A DNA stretch of 64,000 nucleotides from Lojkania enalia (GCA_010094045.1 ML986614.1:311637-375636); one strand, 5' to 3'. Shown: positions 34,873 to 48,503, counted from the first letter of the stretch. Numbers and translations: made by a program. The notes: generated by a model from the sequence alone, not told the origin.

Positions 34873-36305
34873 ATGGACACGGAGATTGAACAACGTTCGT
34901 TGCCTCCTCCGGACACTGGGCGAGCCGCATGGCTTGTTCTAGCGGGATATTCTTTGATTCAAGCTCCTGTTTGGGGTATATGCTATCAACTAGCAACAGC
35001 TGATAGTAGGCACTCACAATAGCATAGGCTACTCTCTATCCTTTGGAGTATTTCAGGAGTATTACTCGAGTCATCCGGAAGAGATTGACGGCGACACGGC
35101 GAATGTAGCTGTGATAGGCGCTATGATCACTGTGCGCTACCATTATTGAGAATTGTAACCTACTAGCCAGATTCCAGGGAATACTATACCTATCATCGCC
35201 CTTAATCTTCACTATCCTCACGCGATGGCCCAAATTACACAGATTCTTCGGGCCCATTGGGCCAGCCATGGCAGCTGTCCGATTCCTCATTTCATCTTTT
35301 GTAGCCAAAGTATGGCAATTGATTGCAACGCAAGGTCTCCTAAGTGCGTTGGGTTGTGGTCTCTTATTTACTCCAACAACACTCTATCTTAATGAGTGGT
35401 TCATACGCCGTAAAGGGCTTGCCTACGGCATAATGTGGGCCGGTAAGAGCATTACAAGAGTGGGTCTTCCTCTCGCGATGGAAGCTAGCTTACACAAGTA
35501 CGGTCCCCGCGTTAGCCTCCAAGCGTGGACTGTTGCGGCTGTACACCCCTCATCTTCAATGTCATAACCAATATAACAAGACATTTATCGGATGCAAGTT
35601 GACCATCTATCTAGCTATTGCTGTCCGCCCCATTGCTATACTTCCTTCGGCCTCGGATCCCCATATCTTAATCCACGGCTGTGCGGCGCCTTAGCATGAA
35701 CTTTGTGCGTCTACTATTGTTCTGGATGCTGCAGGTTGGCAACGTTTTATAGAGCTTGGGTTACTTTCTTCCCTACACCTATCTATCTTCATACGCCGTA
35801 CAGGAGGTCGGTGCGTCTACAAAAGTAGGGGCGCTGGCCTTGGCTCTAGTCAATGTTACTTCAATTCCCGGGGGAATCGTTCTAGGCAGCATGAACGATC
35901 ATTTCAATGTCACGACGGTCATACTTGTATCCGCACTTGGCTCTACATTAGCAGTGTTCTGTTTCTGAGGACTCTGGTCACAAGTAACGCTTCTAGCCAT
36001 CTTCTCCATCACGTATGGATTCTTTGCTGGGGGATTTAGTTCCACCTCGAGTGGTGTGCTCAATGAGTTCAAGGCGCAGTGTCCATCCCTGGACACAGGA
36101 TTCATCTTCGGTCTCTTAGCTGGGGGGGCGGGGGATTGGAAATGTGATTAGTGGGCCGCTTAGTGTTGCGATGATTATGCATGATGGCTGGTTCAATGAT
36201 GGGAAGGGCTGGGGCTACTCTGGGGAGTATGGGTCAGTTATTCTATTCACTGGGGCGACGAGTTTACTAGGTGCTTGGGGTTGGCTACGTAGGTTCTGGA
36301 GGTAG
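34873..36305 (+). pseudogene. MFS monocarboxylate-type transporter, disabled
   Basis: Exons 34873-34975, 35028-35131, 35178-35540 and one beginning at 35615 join in phase through introns with normal sites, and read as a major-facilitator transporter of the fungal monocarboxylate-porter type. Segments include MDTEIEQRSLPPPDTGRAAW, LAGYSLIQAPVWG, GYSLSFGVFQEYYSSHPEEI, LNEWFIRRKGLAYGIMWAGK and FLRPRIP. The fourth exon is broken by in-frame stops at 35669-35671 (TAA), 35750-35752 (TAG) and 35966-35968 (TGA), and by a frame change at a G-rich run near 36122-36136. After that the hydrophobic reading continues to a stop at 36303. Splice sites and the first half remain intact, so inactivation looks recent. 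A truncated product ending near 35669 is possible but would lack the second six-helix bundle. Confidence 0.8.
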
Positions 36306-36721
36306 GTATCATTGCAACTCAGCTCTAATCTTCATAACTATTTTGTTATAGATGCCTATCACTGACAATCGACATATCCTCATGGTTATTTGGACACTGC
36401 ATTGGGTGTTGAAGTGGGAATTCCGTAGTTTAGAATAGCTAGATATAACTAGTAATAGTCTAGGTGTTTTGAGCTTTTATCTTCAGTACATGGCCACCGC
36501 ACTCAATCAACTTGTTCACGCGTATACCTCTTGTGTTTTTACTCGGAGTGATGGATCCTGATAACCTGAGGGTATATTAATGGAGCATATCATCAAAACC
36601 ATAGTCTCCAGAAACAATAGAAAGCGACGAATGTATCTATGCTCATTTCCCCTCGACGCCTGACTCGTCCGAACGTTCGTATAAGAAAAAAGTGTTAAAA
36701 CAACCATAAGCTATCCGTCAA
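36306..36721. other. Convergent intergenic region
   Basis: AT-rich spacer between the convergent MFS pseudogene and the minus-strand ORF ending at 36722. No gene seen. Confidence 0.4.
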
Positions 36722-37531
36722 TCATGCACTCCTCCTTTCCCTCTTCCTCAAACCCATCCTCCCCGCCACCCTCCGAAGCGCACTACTCCCCCCCAAATAA
36801 GACCTCCCCTCCCGCCTACAAACATCAAAAGCCAGCTCCATCATCTCAAACACCCTCTTCCTCGCCAGCGACTCCACGCTCGCAGCCTGCAAATCGCGCC
36901 GCCCGCCGGACCTCGCCGAAAGAGCGGGGCGCGCTTCACGCTGCCTCGCAAGCTCAACAACAGAATCCTTTTCCTCCTTGTCTATGATGGGTTGGTGACT
37001 GGAATTCCGGTGATAAGGGCTATGATGCACTGCGCCATTTGTCCCGTCTGTGTGCTGCAGAAGGGCGGAGGAGGGTGTGAGGGAGGGGGTCATGTTGGGG
37101 ATGCGGTGGTGGTGCTGCGCCACGATGGCGGCGGCATCCAATCTGCAATGCTCACCGCAATTCTCTGGTTGCCGTGCCGCATGCGATTTTTGTTCATTCT
37201 GCGATTCTGCCTCGTGGACACTCCGGTTTAGTTGTTGCTGGGTTGCGGTTTCGACGGTGTGGAGGTGACATTTTGTGGCGCGGAGGGCATTGGTTAGGTG
37301 CGTGTTGGAGGCGCTGAGGGTGGAGAGGTTGGAAAGGAGCGCGGTGTTCTCTTGGGTGAGGACCGTGTGGAGGGTTAAGAGGGAAGTCAGGGATTGATGG
37401 GTGTCGTGTAGAGTGTGGAAGGTGAGGATGGGGACTATGAGGAGTGTGAGGGCAGTTGGGTAAATAGAGGAGAATTGTGAATGGAAAAGGGCAATGGAGA
37501 AGACAGAGCCTAACTGCTGTTCATTATCTGT
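36722..37531 (-). CDS. Unrecognised membrane / coiled-coil protein (5' end unresolved)
   Basis: The minus strand is open from just after a stop at about 37532 down to TAG/TGA at 36722, roughly 270 codons, with a marked preference for C-ending codons, typical of coding DNA here. There is no ATG in the upstream half, so the real start must lie in a 5' exon. One option is an ATG near 37590 spliced with a GTAAAA donor to an acceptor near 37515-37525. A hydrophobic segment (IYPTALTLLIVPILTF) is followed by a Leu/Thr/Asn-rich helical region (SLTSLLTLHTVLTQENTALL) that looks like a coiled coil, then Gln/His-rich linker and a basic C-terminus ending RKRERRSA. No family is recognised. It could be a single-pass membrane protein with a cytosolic coiled coil. 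Confidence 0.45.
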   Translation of the reverse strand, partial: TDNEQQLGSVFSIALFHSQFSSIYPTALTLLIVPILTFHTLHDTHQSLTSLLTLHTVLTQENTALLSNLSTLSASNTHLTNALRATKCHLHTVETATQQQLNRSVHEAESQNEQKSHAARQPENCGEHCRLDAAAIVAQHHHRIPNMTPSLTPSSALLQHTDGTNGAVHHSPYHRNSSHQPIIDKEEKDSVVELARQREARPALSARSGGRRDLQAASVESLARKRVFEMMELAFDVCRREGRSYLGGSSALRRVAGRMGLRKRERRSA

Positions 37532-37534
37532 TTA

Positions 37535-40446
37535 AGATGTGATTGAGTTTTACGCGGCATAACGAGAATGAAGTATATTGCATTGGAGTCTATGGGGTCT
37601 ACATCGGAATCTTGAAGATGGAGCATTGGAATTGATACAGCGCTAAACTAGGCTGCTGCCGGTGAAATGGGAAAATTGCAAATAGAATCATCGTTGCTCT
37701 ATCCCCAAATGGCGATATCATAAGATAAAGCGTAGTTGATATGTGTTGGGAGGGCTCGCTATGATATCCCACGGTAGCCGATTTTATAGTAGCCCAAAGC
37801 GAACTCAAACGTGTTGAATTACGTCAAAATTGACACCGCCCACTCACCCATCTCCATACTCACTACTCTACACTGCTAATCATATGTCCGATACCATAAT
37901 CCTGAGTCCTCTCAGCTAAGTAGCTGTCTCCACACTCTGACGCCGTGCCCTGAAGCCGGCATACTACTTTGCGAAGCACCAAACTTCATCTCCACCGTCC
38001 GGTAAAACAGGAGATAGAAACATAAGAGGCCCTCCTTATTGTATAGCTTGTATCCGGAAATTTCTGTGAAATAGCGACGGCATACGGCAAACATAGAATA
38101 ATGACTGGTTTCTAGCCACCAAGCCACGCGACCACGCAACTAATGGGTAACATTCGTCGCAATTCTTCTCCATGCTCTTTTCTGGATATGCGTCGTCAAG
38201 AGTCAAATGAGCGCATTCGAAGGCCGTCGTCATGGTGTCTTAGACATGTCCATCCAGATTGGGAAGCCACAACAGATAGAGGGTTCGACTTTTTCTTCTC
38301 TCCTGCATTGTACATGTAGGTCTACGCTGACTCCTCCAAGAGGCTTTGTCGACGTATTGTCATATCCCCCCTTTCTTCAATCATTCGTCATCGACTCTTT
38401 TCACTCCCCCAGCTCTTGTCCTACCGGCAGCAACCGAAACGTGCCACGAGTCGAAGCAGGCATCAGTCCCTCGTGGTGCAACGTAGACGACCGTGTTCAA
38501 CGGTAGGCAACGTCGGCAAGATAGTGCAACGAAGCCATAGGCTGTTATTTGAAAGCGATACCTATTCATCTCCACAATGACTGGCTACCCACAGGATTGC
38601 ACGTCTACCTCGGCTCTGCCGATATTCCCCAGAGGCTCGGGACAATTGCTGCATGACATTGCGGTTATGCAGCAAAGCAAGGAACGATTGCGTCGGAAGA
38701 TCTAATACCACAGAAGCGGAAGATGGTTACGAGGAATGACTGGCTGTTCGCAAGACTTCCACGATATTGTCACCTCGTGTGCAGCAGGTAGCGTGACCGA
38801 GAAGACGCTGCTCTGCTATTTCTTGTCAGGTTACTACTGCTATGTGACGTGAAGAGAAGAGAGAGAAGGGCGAGGCCAGGGATGAGGCCGTGTCTACATT
38901 CTCTGAAACACCTTCTCTCGGCGAAAATGCAGACGCAAGGCAGCGGCAGCATCACGATGCGTGTGCAGTGCTACACTAGACAGCTAATGTGCAGATGGAC
39001 ATCCCAAAGAGGCGAAAGGGGATACTCCAAGTCAACTCAACCACGGTAGAGCGCTCTCAAACACGAGAAAGCGCCGAAGTGCGTTTGGCGCATGGGCTGG
39101 GGCAAGGCACGCTCATGATTTGGGGCACAGCGATTGCATTTGCATATCCGAGAACGGAGAGCTATCATGTTAGGCGCATTTGGCGAGGTCGGTGTGTAGT
39201 GGGGGGTTTTAATTCGAGTGCGGTCTGAGAGTGGTATTAGGGTGGCAAACTGGGTCGCGGAGGTGCCCTAGTCCTTGTAGCACTCAGCATTTGTCGCGGG
39301 CATAAGTCATTACGGCTTCGCCCGCTATAATTGGATCCGCTTATAGGTTGATGGTGCGCTGGCAGGGTATGCCTCCTTCTCCGCACTTTTGCTGCACTGG
39401 AGTCTGGAGGGGGGGGGCCGAAGGAACGCATACGGGCCTCCCGGCGTGGAGAAAGGCCACCACGGACTCTTAGAGACTTGACGTAGTGTGGACATGTTTC
39501 TGCTTCCCTTGATCCTCATATAGAGCTCCAGCGACGCAGGCTACGCTTATCGGGCTATCGATTGAAGGAGGGGTGAATTGATAGGCTGGCAGCGGCGTTC
39601 GCGCTGCAGGAATAATTGCGCACGCAGTCTGCACGGGGGTCTGACTGGCTCGGCTGCTGGCTGTCAGCAGTGCGGGCGTTGGTGAAGCGACGACGAGGAC
39701 GCCGCGACAGACCGGGGGTGGTGGTGGTGGAGAAGACGAAGGATCGATCGCTGGATTTGGCACAGCAGCGAGACTCTCGTGCCCGGCAGACGTGTGATTT
39801 TCTCGCTAGCCTGCGATCGCTCGTTCGCCAGGCCTGTACCGCGCCCGTGCCGAAGCCTCTTTTTTTTTGGGGAGAGGGGGGGGATTGGTGGTGGTAGTGA
39901 GGCGGGGGATTCCGCACACAATAGCCCAGTCTCGCCGCGAGTAGGGTACATACAATGCATATTATTACGAAAGGTACCGTGGTGGACTATTGTGCTGGTG
40001 GAGAGGTGGTGACGAGCCGGCCGCCGCCCGCCCTCAAGAAAGGCGGCGGCTCCCCCTCGAGCGCGACAACAACGCGGCGGCTCCGTTACCTGCATACAGA
40101 CATTGATACCTACCTGTGCTGCTGCTGGCGCTGTCGCCGCCGCGAGCCAGAAGAAGAGCCCAGCCAGACAAGAGGAGATCTGCTGTCCTTACCTGTGTCG
40201 CACTTGATTGGCCGCGCGCGGGGGCTGGTCGTGTTGCTGCATCGCTAGCCCCGTCATTCACCGCCAGTTGACAGGACGTGAGCGCACAGGCCCTTTTGTC
40301 TTGCCCGCCGCCCGCCCACTCTCGCCGTCCTCGACGCTCCGCTTCGATCCCTTCACGATCACACCGCCGGAACGTACGGCTCTCTTGCTCTGCTCAGCAA
40401 AGAGCTTCGCCCAGCTGAGAGGCCTTTCTCACTCATTACAAACACC
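37535..40446. other. Long intergenic region upstream of the Zn2Cys6 regulator
   Basis: No gene can be supported. Between about 39.5 and 40.4 kb the DNA is GC-rich with long frames on both strands (for example minus 39664-40095, plus 40208-40831), which look like stop-poor promoter/leader DNA. A long, complex upstream region is common for fungal regulators. Confidence 0.4.
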
Positions 40447-42994
40447 ATGGAAGGAAACTTGGACAACCTCGACGCCTTCTACGGCTTCGACCCTTCCTAC
40501 GACCCTAGCCGGCAGTCCCTCTTCAACCTCCAGTCCCAGACCTGGCCGCTGCCGCTGTCGCCCTCCGCCATGTCGCACCCCCAGCAGCAGGTTCACGATA
40601 CCGCTGCCCAGCAGCAACACCAGCAGCAGCACCAGCGACGACTCAACACCCTCGCCGCGACCTCCGCCGGCCATCCGCTCCCGTCCACCACCGGCGCTGT
40701 CGCTCCTCTCCAGACGGCAAATCTCCCCTTCACCTCCGCCATGGCCACCAACCCCCTTCTGGCCGACTGGGTCCAGCTCAGCTCGTCCAACTTCGCTCAG
40801 CAGGCTTACAACTCCGAGCTGGCCGCCATGAACGCATCTGACTTCACGGCCTACGGAGGCCAGCTCCAGACCTCACCCGTCGACTTCGCCATGAACACGT
40901 CGCAGGCCATGATGAACACAACGCTACCCATGGAGAACCCGGCCAACTTCAGTCTGATGGCAACCACTGCCTCGATGGACCTGACGAACCACATGACGGC
41001 CCCGTTCGGAATGGCTGATTTTCAGCAGGAGCTGGCCAACTTTTCAAGTACTCAGGACTTCTCCGCCGCCGCGACCGCGAACACCGCTAGTTCCTCGAGC
41101 GTGAGCACTGGCTCACCGGGTGAAAACTGGTTGGAGGTGCGGTCGCTCTCAAGTAGCGACCATGGTTGGACTGCCGTCGATGTTGCCAACAATCACCGCA
41201 GCTCATTCGACTTCTCCAACGATCAATCCGCAATCGTCTTCAACCCTGCCCAGTCCCTCCACATCCGTACCAACTCCGAGTCGTCGCAGCAGTCCGACAA
41301 TCCCCGTTCCGCCGGCTCGTTCACGAGCTTCGAGGAAATCCAGTTTCCCATGAACTCCCCGCAATCCGACGTCGACAACAGCATGGAGACTGGCCATCTC
41401 CACCACCATGCCCATGCTCATGCCCACTCCCACACACAGAACTGCACCCATGGCCTTCCCATGTCGGACCAAGACTATACCTATATCTCGCCCAATCAAT
41501 CAGTATCGCCCCCGGCCGCCCGTGCCGAGCCCATCCCCATCAAACAATCAGCCTCTACCTCAGCATCGCCTACCTCGTCTGCAGTCAGCTCACCGCCATC
41601 TCGGCGGAGAAAGAGCCCTGTGGGCGCCAAGGTCGCCAAGACTATCGTGAAGAAGACCCCTGCTCACTCCACAAAGAAGGATCATGTCGGTGAGAAGCGT
41701 GTTGGTAGGCGGCGTGGTCCTCTGAGACCCGATCAGCGTCAGCAGGCGCATGAAATTCGCAAGCTGCGTGCCTGCTTGCGATGCAAGTTCCTCAAGAAGA
41801 CCTGTGACAAGGGCGACCCTTGTGGTGGCTGCCAGCCTTCTCACGCTCGCCTCTGGCAAGTTCCATGCACCCGTATCGACATCAAAGATATTGCCTACTT
41901 CATGAAGGACTGGAAGGCCGACTACGAGCGCCACGTTAGCCTTGGATTCTCAGTTGGAAATATCAAGGGCTTTTCTCCCCAAGAGCGTCCCATTTACATC
42001 ACCCATGGCTACGGTCACTTCCTACCCATCATGGCTCGCGAGGTTTATGTACGTGACGAGAAGGTCTTTGGTGTCGATTGGGTTGAGACTCTTCACGGAC
42101 TAAACTTTGAAATCAACACTGCGAAGCTGTCCGCTGGTATGGAGGGCATCTCCCATAGCATGCTATCCGACTACCTTGACCGCCACATTGACGGCGGCTT
42201 TGAGCAATTCGTCGATGAGTACTTTGAGGGCACCTACTTTGTCACTGAGCTCTTGAAGACAGCTTACCGCTTCTATTGCCGGGAGAAGCTCCCCGTCATC
42301 CGCAAGGCCCTAAAACTCGTCCTCGCCTACAACCTGACCATGCATGTAACTATGGTCGAAGGTCTCCCTGATGAGACCTCCAACCTCGGAAAGGTTGAGG
42401 ACAAGGCCTCGAAATTCTGCGGCAAGACGATCGCACCTGTCATGATCAATTTCCAGGTCAAATGCGCCCTTGCCGACATGTGGCGCGAGCTCCAGAAGGA
42501 TGTCCTGGAAGAGCTATCGTTACTATATTCTTCCGTTTATAGCGGCGACAAGCTGAAGAACTGGCCGACCATCTTCATGCTTGCGGCCATTTTGCTTGCG
42601 GTATGGGAACTCATCCAGTTCGACTGCAACTATCGGGTACCAGATGCGCAGGCTGTTACAAAGTTTTGCAACGACATGGAGGGCACCCCTGTTGGTGTCA
42701 TCGTTGGTCTATTCTCGGCCATCTCGCAAAAGCTTCCCGCGTTTACCGAATGGGATACCCGGAAACATCACCACTTGTTGAACTCGAATCCAGCGGTGTG
42801 CGATGCCATGACTGAGGTCCGTGCTCACGTCACCAAATATGGTAAGCCTGAAGCACTTTCAGTATTAGCTCTCCCGAAACTAATCGCTTGCAGAAACCTA
42901 CCTTCGGTCAAGGAACGAGTGTAAATTTGACCGCCAGGATTTCGACTCATTGTCGAACAAGTTCCTGTCCAAGCTCGTCATCCGGGCAAATTGA
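40447..42994 (+). CDS. Zn2Cys6 (fungal binuclear cluster) transcription factor
   Basis: Two exons (40447-42841 and 42894-42994, 52-bp intron) give 831 residues. The intron can be read through in frame for a while, but splicing replaces that tail with a charged C-terminus (CKFDRQDFDSLSNKFLSKLV...RAN). The DNA-binding motif is in the middle of the protein: six cysteines from residue 443 with spacing C-x2-C-x6-C-x5-C-x2-C-x11-C (CLRCKFLKKTC, then CGGC, ending QVPC), preceded by a long basic Ser/Pro/Lys segment. The N-terminal 400 residues are Gln/Ser/Asn/Met-rich, with a His-rich patch (HHHAHAHAHSH), and look like a disordered activation region. The part after the cluster (DIAYFMKDWKADYERHVSLG, then YITHGYGHFLPIMAREVYV) looks conserved and globular. 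Targets are unknown. Confidence 0.92.
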
Positions 42995-45213
42995 AGATCC
43001 CATGTTGACCGACACATCCCTATCCACCTTTGACATTCATGGCTGTTTATCATTACCTCCATTATTACTCCTGAAGCCTCAACATCTGCGCTCGACACCT
43101 ACCAGCCTCCTCACGGATTTTACGATTCCAACGGATCATGTGTCCATGTTTGCAAGCAAACTACGATCACTTTACGGCTGATGACGACCCAAAAGCATAA
43201 CGACAATCTGGCTGTTTGATATTATTCCATGTTTCATGATTTTACTATTTTGATTCCCCGGCGTCTCGGACGCCAAGTTAACGGCCTTGATCTAGTCGTC
43301 CAACACATCTATGCCCACCGTCTACACTCTTTTCGGCTTCGACAGATCTTTTCCTTATGATGGAATGGTTAGTTTTATACTTGCGATGGTCCATACCGAC
43401 CACGACATCTCTTCTCTTCTTGCATGTATGGACAAAGATCCTACATAGTCATTCTTCCCACATCTTCCTTTCTACATTAGAAGGTTGAGCGAAAGCTTGG
43501 AAAATTCTCTTCGGGTGCAGAGCGTCGCCGCAGTGTGCGGTTTCAATCTCGCCCTACTCTATTTTGAAATACTTGTGATCTTTTCCGTCGATTGTGTTTT
43601 ACTGGCATAGCGAGCAAGTCATTTTCCACGGTATCATATCCTTTCAATGAATGATGGTTTTGGAGATTACGACAGCAATGGCAAGCTGTCATGAGGGGGT
43701 CACACTGTCCTTTTGGATATCTTGGTATCTCGATATTATTGCGGAAGTATACCTTAGAGAATATCATCATCAATCTTCTTATGAGAGCCTTTGCATGCCT
43801 TGGGCTCTCGGGTTGTGATTTTGATTGCATTGCGAGGTTTACTAGCTATATCGTCGGGATGAGATATGGATTGGATGGGGGGTTATATGGGGTTTAGGGA
43901 CCTTGTGACTTTCTGCATATGATTGTGTATTTAACAGAGCTTGGGCATGCCATGATTATTATCTATTGCAATTGCTACTTTCTCTTGACATGACGATGTG
44001 ACGTGCCGCATGAGTAAAAAAAAAGATCGCCCAGCCGTTTATCTGGGAGAGCAACAGGATTGGCACGCGGCGTCCAGGCGTGAGAGCCTGCATCACACCT
44101 CTCACTTCCGATCTCACCCGCACGATGGTACCTCGTATACCCTCGATGTACTCTTAACATGTTTTTTTTCGCACCGCCAATTGCCGTTTTTTCTGTGCGC
44201 GTTTCGCTTACGTTCCGTTTTAAGGCCTCCAAGCGAACGTCGCATTCTCATTCCTTTTTCATCCCGGCCACATGCGCATGCACATCGCATTGCATACTGA
44301 CATACTGCCACACAGATTGGTCCCCTCAACTTCACTCCGCTCATCTTACCGTACCTCCTTCCCGATCTATCCGGTCGGGCGAACTATGACGCCGGGGCCT
44401 GCCGACGCGGTGCTAGCTGCGAATCTGGGCTTCGCAGGGGCTAGATGCTTCTTGTTGGGATAGGATTTATTTTAGCAAAGTTGCATCACGGCCATGTTGC
44501 TTGGGCATTGGGGATATTAAAAAAAAGAAAGGAAAAAAAAAAAAAAAAATTAAAAAATAAAAAATAAAAAATAATAATTTTGAGAAACAGAAAACGGCCT
44601 GGTAGTGGCAGCAAGAGCTTGGGTCTGGCCGGCAGGTAGCTGGTTACGCTCGGCAAAGACGCGGCGGTTTGAGAAATACCACACTTGCTTGAAGCTCTAG
44701 CTAGGATGCACCGACCCACCTCCGAATGCCCATTCAGAGTGAGGTATATGAGGGTGGTGGTATGATGGAAGTGGGCGTGCATGCAGACTTCGGAGTTTTT
44801 TTGTGAGGATATGGACAGTGTGGGGATTGTGCAACATGGTTCTGCCGGAAGTAACGGTGGTAACGCTTCGTTTTTTTGCTGAGGTTGCACAAAATATGAT
44901 AGGATGAGAATGGGGTAGTGATCGAAGGATAAGATATTCTCGCACGGAATCCCACTTCCTAATACCGGCGCTGAAGCGATTCGTGGTATTTATCAGAGCT
45001 AAGAATGACAATGTTTCTTGGTTACAAGTCTTCCGGGAGATTTTGGTTCTGCGAAACTTGAGCTCTAGAACGGCCTGAAAGGCTTTTGATTCATTACCGA
45101 GACATTTGGTTCTAAGTACATACATATGCTTGATCGATCCTTCTAAACGAGTGAATCTGAAATGCACTTAGGCGTGCCATTCATCAACCCTCTCTAGTAT
45201 ATGCACAACATAC
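42995..45213. other. Convergent intergenic region, regulator / aldo-keto reductase
   Basis: The left part is likely the long 3'UTR of the regulator. An A-rich low-complexity block lies at about 44519-44580. A minus-strand frame of 156 codons (44697-45167) has no recognisable features and may be chance. Confidence 0.4.
44519..44580. repeat. A-rich / AAAAAT low-complexity tract
   Basis: A runs interrupted by G and T, passing into AAAAAAT units. Confidence 0.75.
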
Positions 45214-46517
45214 TTAATATCCCTGGATATTCTTCGGCGCATAGGGCTCCTCGAGGTACTTCGCATCCTCGTCACTCAACTTGAACTGGATGTTCTCCAC
45301 CGCCTCTTCGATCCTCTTCTTGCTGCTCAACCCAATGATGGGCATAACGCCCTTCTTGACGCACCACGCCGTCGCAATGCACGCCATGCTCACGTTGTTC
45401 TTCTTCGCGACCTCCTCCACCCGCTTGATGATCTCCTGATCGATTTTGTCTTCCCGCGAGTGCACAAGGACATCGAGGAATTTGTCGCTGGACGCGCGAG
45501 TCGAGCTGCGGTCAGACCATGGCCGAGTGAGAGCACCGCGGGCAATAGGGGACCAAGGAATAAGGCCGACGCCCGTGTCTTTGCAGTAGGGGATCTACGA
45601 TTGGGTGTTAATAGGGTCATTTCGGGTAAAGCATATGTCGGGAGACCTACCATTTCCCTCTCCTCCTCCCGATAGATGAGGTTGTAATAGTTCTGCATAG
45701 AGATGAACTTGTGCCAGCCATGCTTCTCTGCAATATTTTGCAGGGTCTGGAACTCCCACGCCGCCATCTACTCTTTGTCAGTATTCCTGACCTTAAAAAA
45801 AAAATTCCCATGTCAGACGAAAAGGGCGGTATACCGAACTAGCTCCGATGTATCGAACTTTCCCACTTTCTACAACATCGTTCAACGCCTTCATAATCTC
45901 CTCCCTCGGCGTACCCCTGTCTAGCCTGTGGATCTGCAAAACATCGATATAAGTGCCGAGCCTTTCAACGCTCTTGTCCACTGCATCGAAAATGTGTTTC
46001 CTGCTCAAGCCAACCTGGTTAACCATATCGCCATCGTTGACCGAGACCGCCGCGATTGGGGCCCCGGGGTTATCTTCTTGAACGCCAAAGTAGCACTTCG
46101 ACAGAATAACAACTTTGCTACGGGGAATGTTGTACTGCTTGAGCGCTTTGGCGATGATCTTCTCGCTTTGGCCGTGCGAGTAGATGTCGGCCTGTTCCGT
46201 CCCTCTCGTCAGCACTGCTCTTTGACAAGTCGTTCTTAGAAACGAGAACAATGGGAGAGGGGGCTATCGTGTCGTACGGTATCCCAGGCATTGATTCCGC
46301 AATCATACGCATGTTTGAGCAGCGGCAAGCTGTCGGCTTCGTCAAGGACCCAGTCCTGCCATTTCGAGCTTCCGTAGCTCATAGCGCCTAGAATCACCCT
46401 GGAGACCTTGAGGCCGGATTTGCCTAGGCTATTGCAGGGTTAACTTTACAATTGAACGAGAAGCGGCGTATCTCATGGGAGGACCAACTTCACATATTCC
46501 ATCCTCTTGTCGGCCAT
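45214..46517 (-). CDS. Aldo-keto reductase
   Basis: NAD(P)H-dependent carbonyl reductase of the (beta/alpha)8-barrel type. Five exons on the minus strand: 46517-46489, 46428-46278, 46191-45835, 45767-45651 and 45594-45214. They join in phase to 344 residues. The first join reads MEYVNLGKSGLKVSRVILG, the usual N-terminal strand, and needs a GTTGGT donor. Catalytic residues are all present: Asp59 and Tyr64 (WDTADIYSHG), Lys92 (VVILSK) and His148 (VLQIHRLD). Further family signatures are GKVRYIGASS, MQNYYNLIYREEE, GVGLIPWSPIARGALTRPW and a C-terminal MPIIGLSSKKRIEEAVENI. Length and motifs fit the fungal group related to versiconal-type and K-channel-beta-like reductases; the substrate is not predictable. 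No biosynthetic partner lies next to it. Confidence 0.93.
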
Positions 46518-47235
46518 AGTTCGCCTTATTTTTTTTGCAAGTAGCTGTCTGGTAGTCGTGAAGTTGATGGGTTTCACCCGAAGAACAATCTTGCTAGAGA
46601 GTTCTAACGGGGACCAAACGCCGCTTTTATGGCGCCTGCTAAAAGCTCGGAGGGTGTGTAGTTACCCTCTTTGGCGGACTTTGACAGGTGAAATCCGTTT
46701 ATATGCGATTTGCTGACCAAATTATAGATGCACCACGTAATTAAGTTAGTGGAATATCCTCTTGATCGGCGACAACTGCCTTTGAACTCTCTTTCTCTTG
46801 TAGCTCGCTTGTACGATTATGTCTATGACGGGGAGCTAGGACGGCAATAGGGTCTAAGTCCGAGTTGTCCTTGCGTCAAAATGCGGGGTTCCGAGAGACC
46901 CGAATTCTCGCCGAGGGCTTGCGTGTCTCGTATGTCGAATAAGTCTGGACGTGGATGTTCTTGGGAGGCTAAGGGAGGGGTAAATTGGGCGCATCAACAC
47001 CAGGAATATCTAAGTGAGTGAAAGCTCAATGTGTGCAAGAGAAAACGGCATCACCCGAGTATAACAGGGAGGGATATTGTTTGAGAGATAACTCTCGGCC
47101 CGTAGGCATGCGCATTGCATTGAAAGCCTTACCGGCCAAATTAACTACCTAAAAATATGAAGACCTGTCCGTGATGCTAACCATTCCGAACGCCATTCCG
47201 TGGGATATTCGTCGAAAAAACCGACCCTCTATCGC
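46518..47235. other. Intergenic region: reductase promoter and polyubiquitin 3' flank
   Basis: Both flanking genes are on the minus strand. No additional gene or RNA was recognised. Confidence 0.4.
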
Positions 47236-48272
<1,037 letters not shown>

Positions 48273-48498
48273 GTTGGCGGTGATGCAAGGAGAGAGTGTT
48301 CTGTGTGGTGTCTTGCTGCGTGTTACTGGGATCGAGCTGCCTGTGGGAGCGTAGGTGTGCTGGAGTGGGATGTAGGAGGTAGAAAAAGGATCGGGCAGAG
48401 GAGGGTTTATGTAGGTAGGCAGGCACAGGGCAGGCGTAGGCGGCAAGCGGGCTGTGACGGTGAAAGCAGAATGACTAATGAGCTAGGAGGCCCGTGCA

Positions 48499-48503
48499 CC
48501 AAT
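48499..48503 (+). promoter_or_regulatory. CCAAT box upstream of polyubiquitin
   Basis: CCAAT on the plus strand, about 230 bp upstream of the polyubiquitin start codon, a usual position for HAP/CBC binding. Confidence 0.3.

Noticed and set aside
44697..45167. 156-codon minus-strand ORF downstream of the reductase
   Set aside because: No recognisable features, ordinary AT-rich flank, and no intron or start context to support it.
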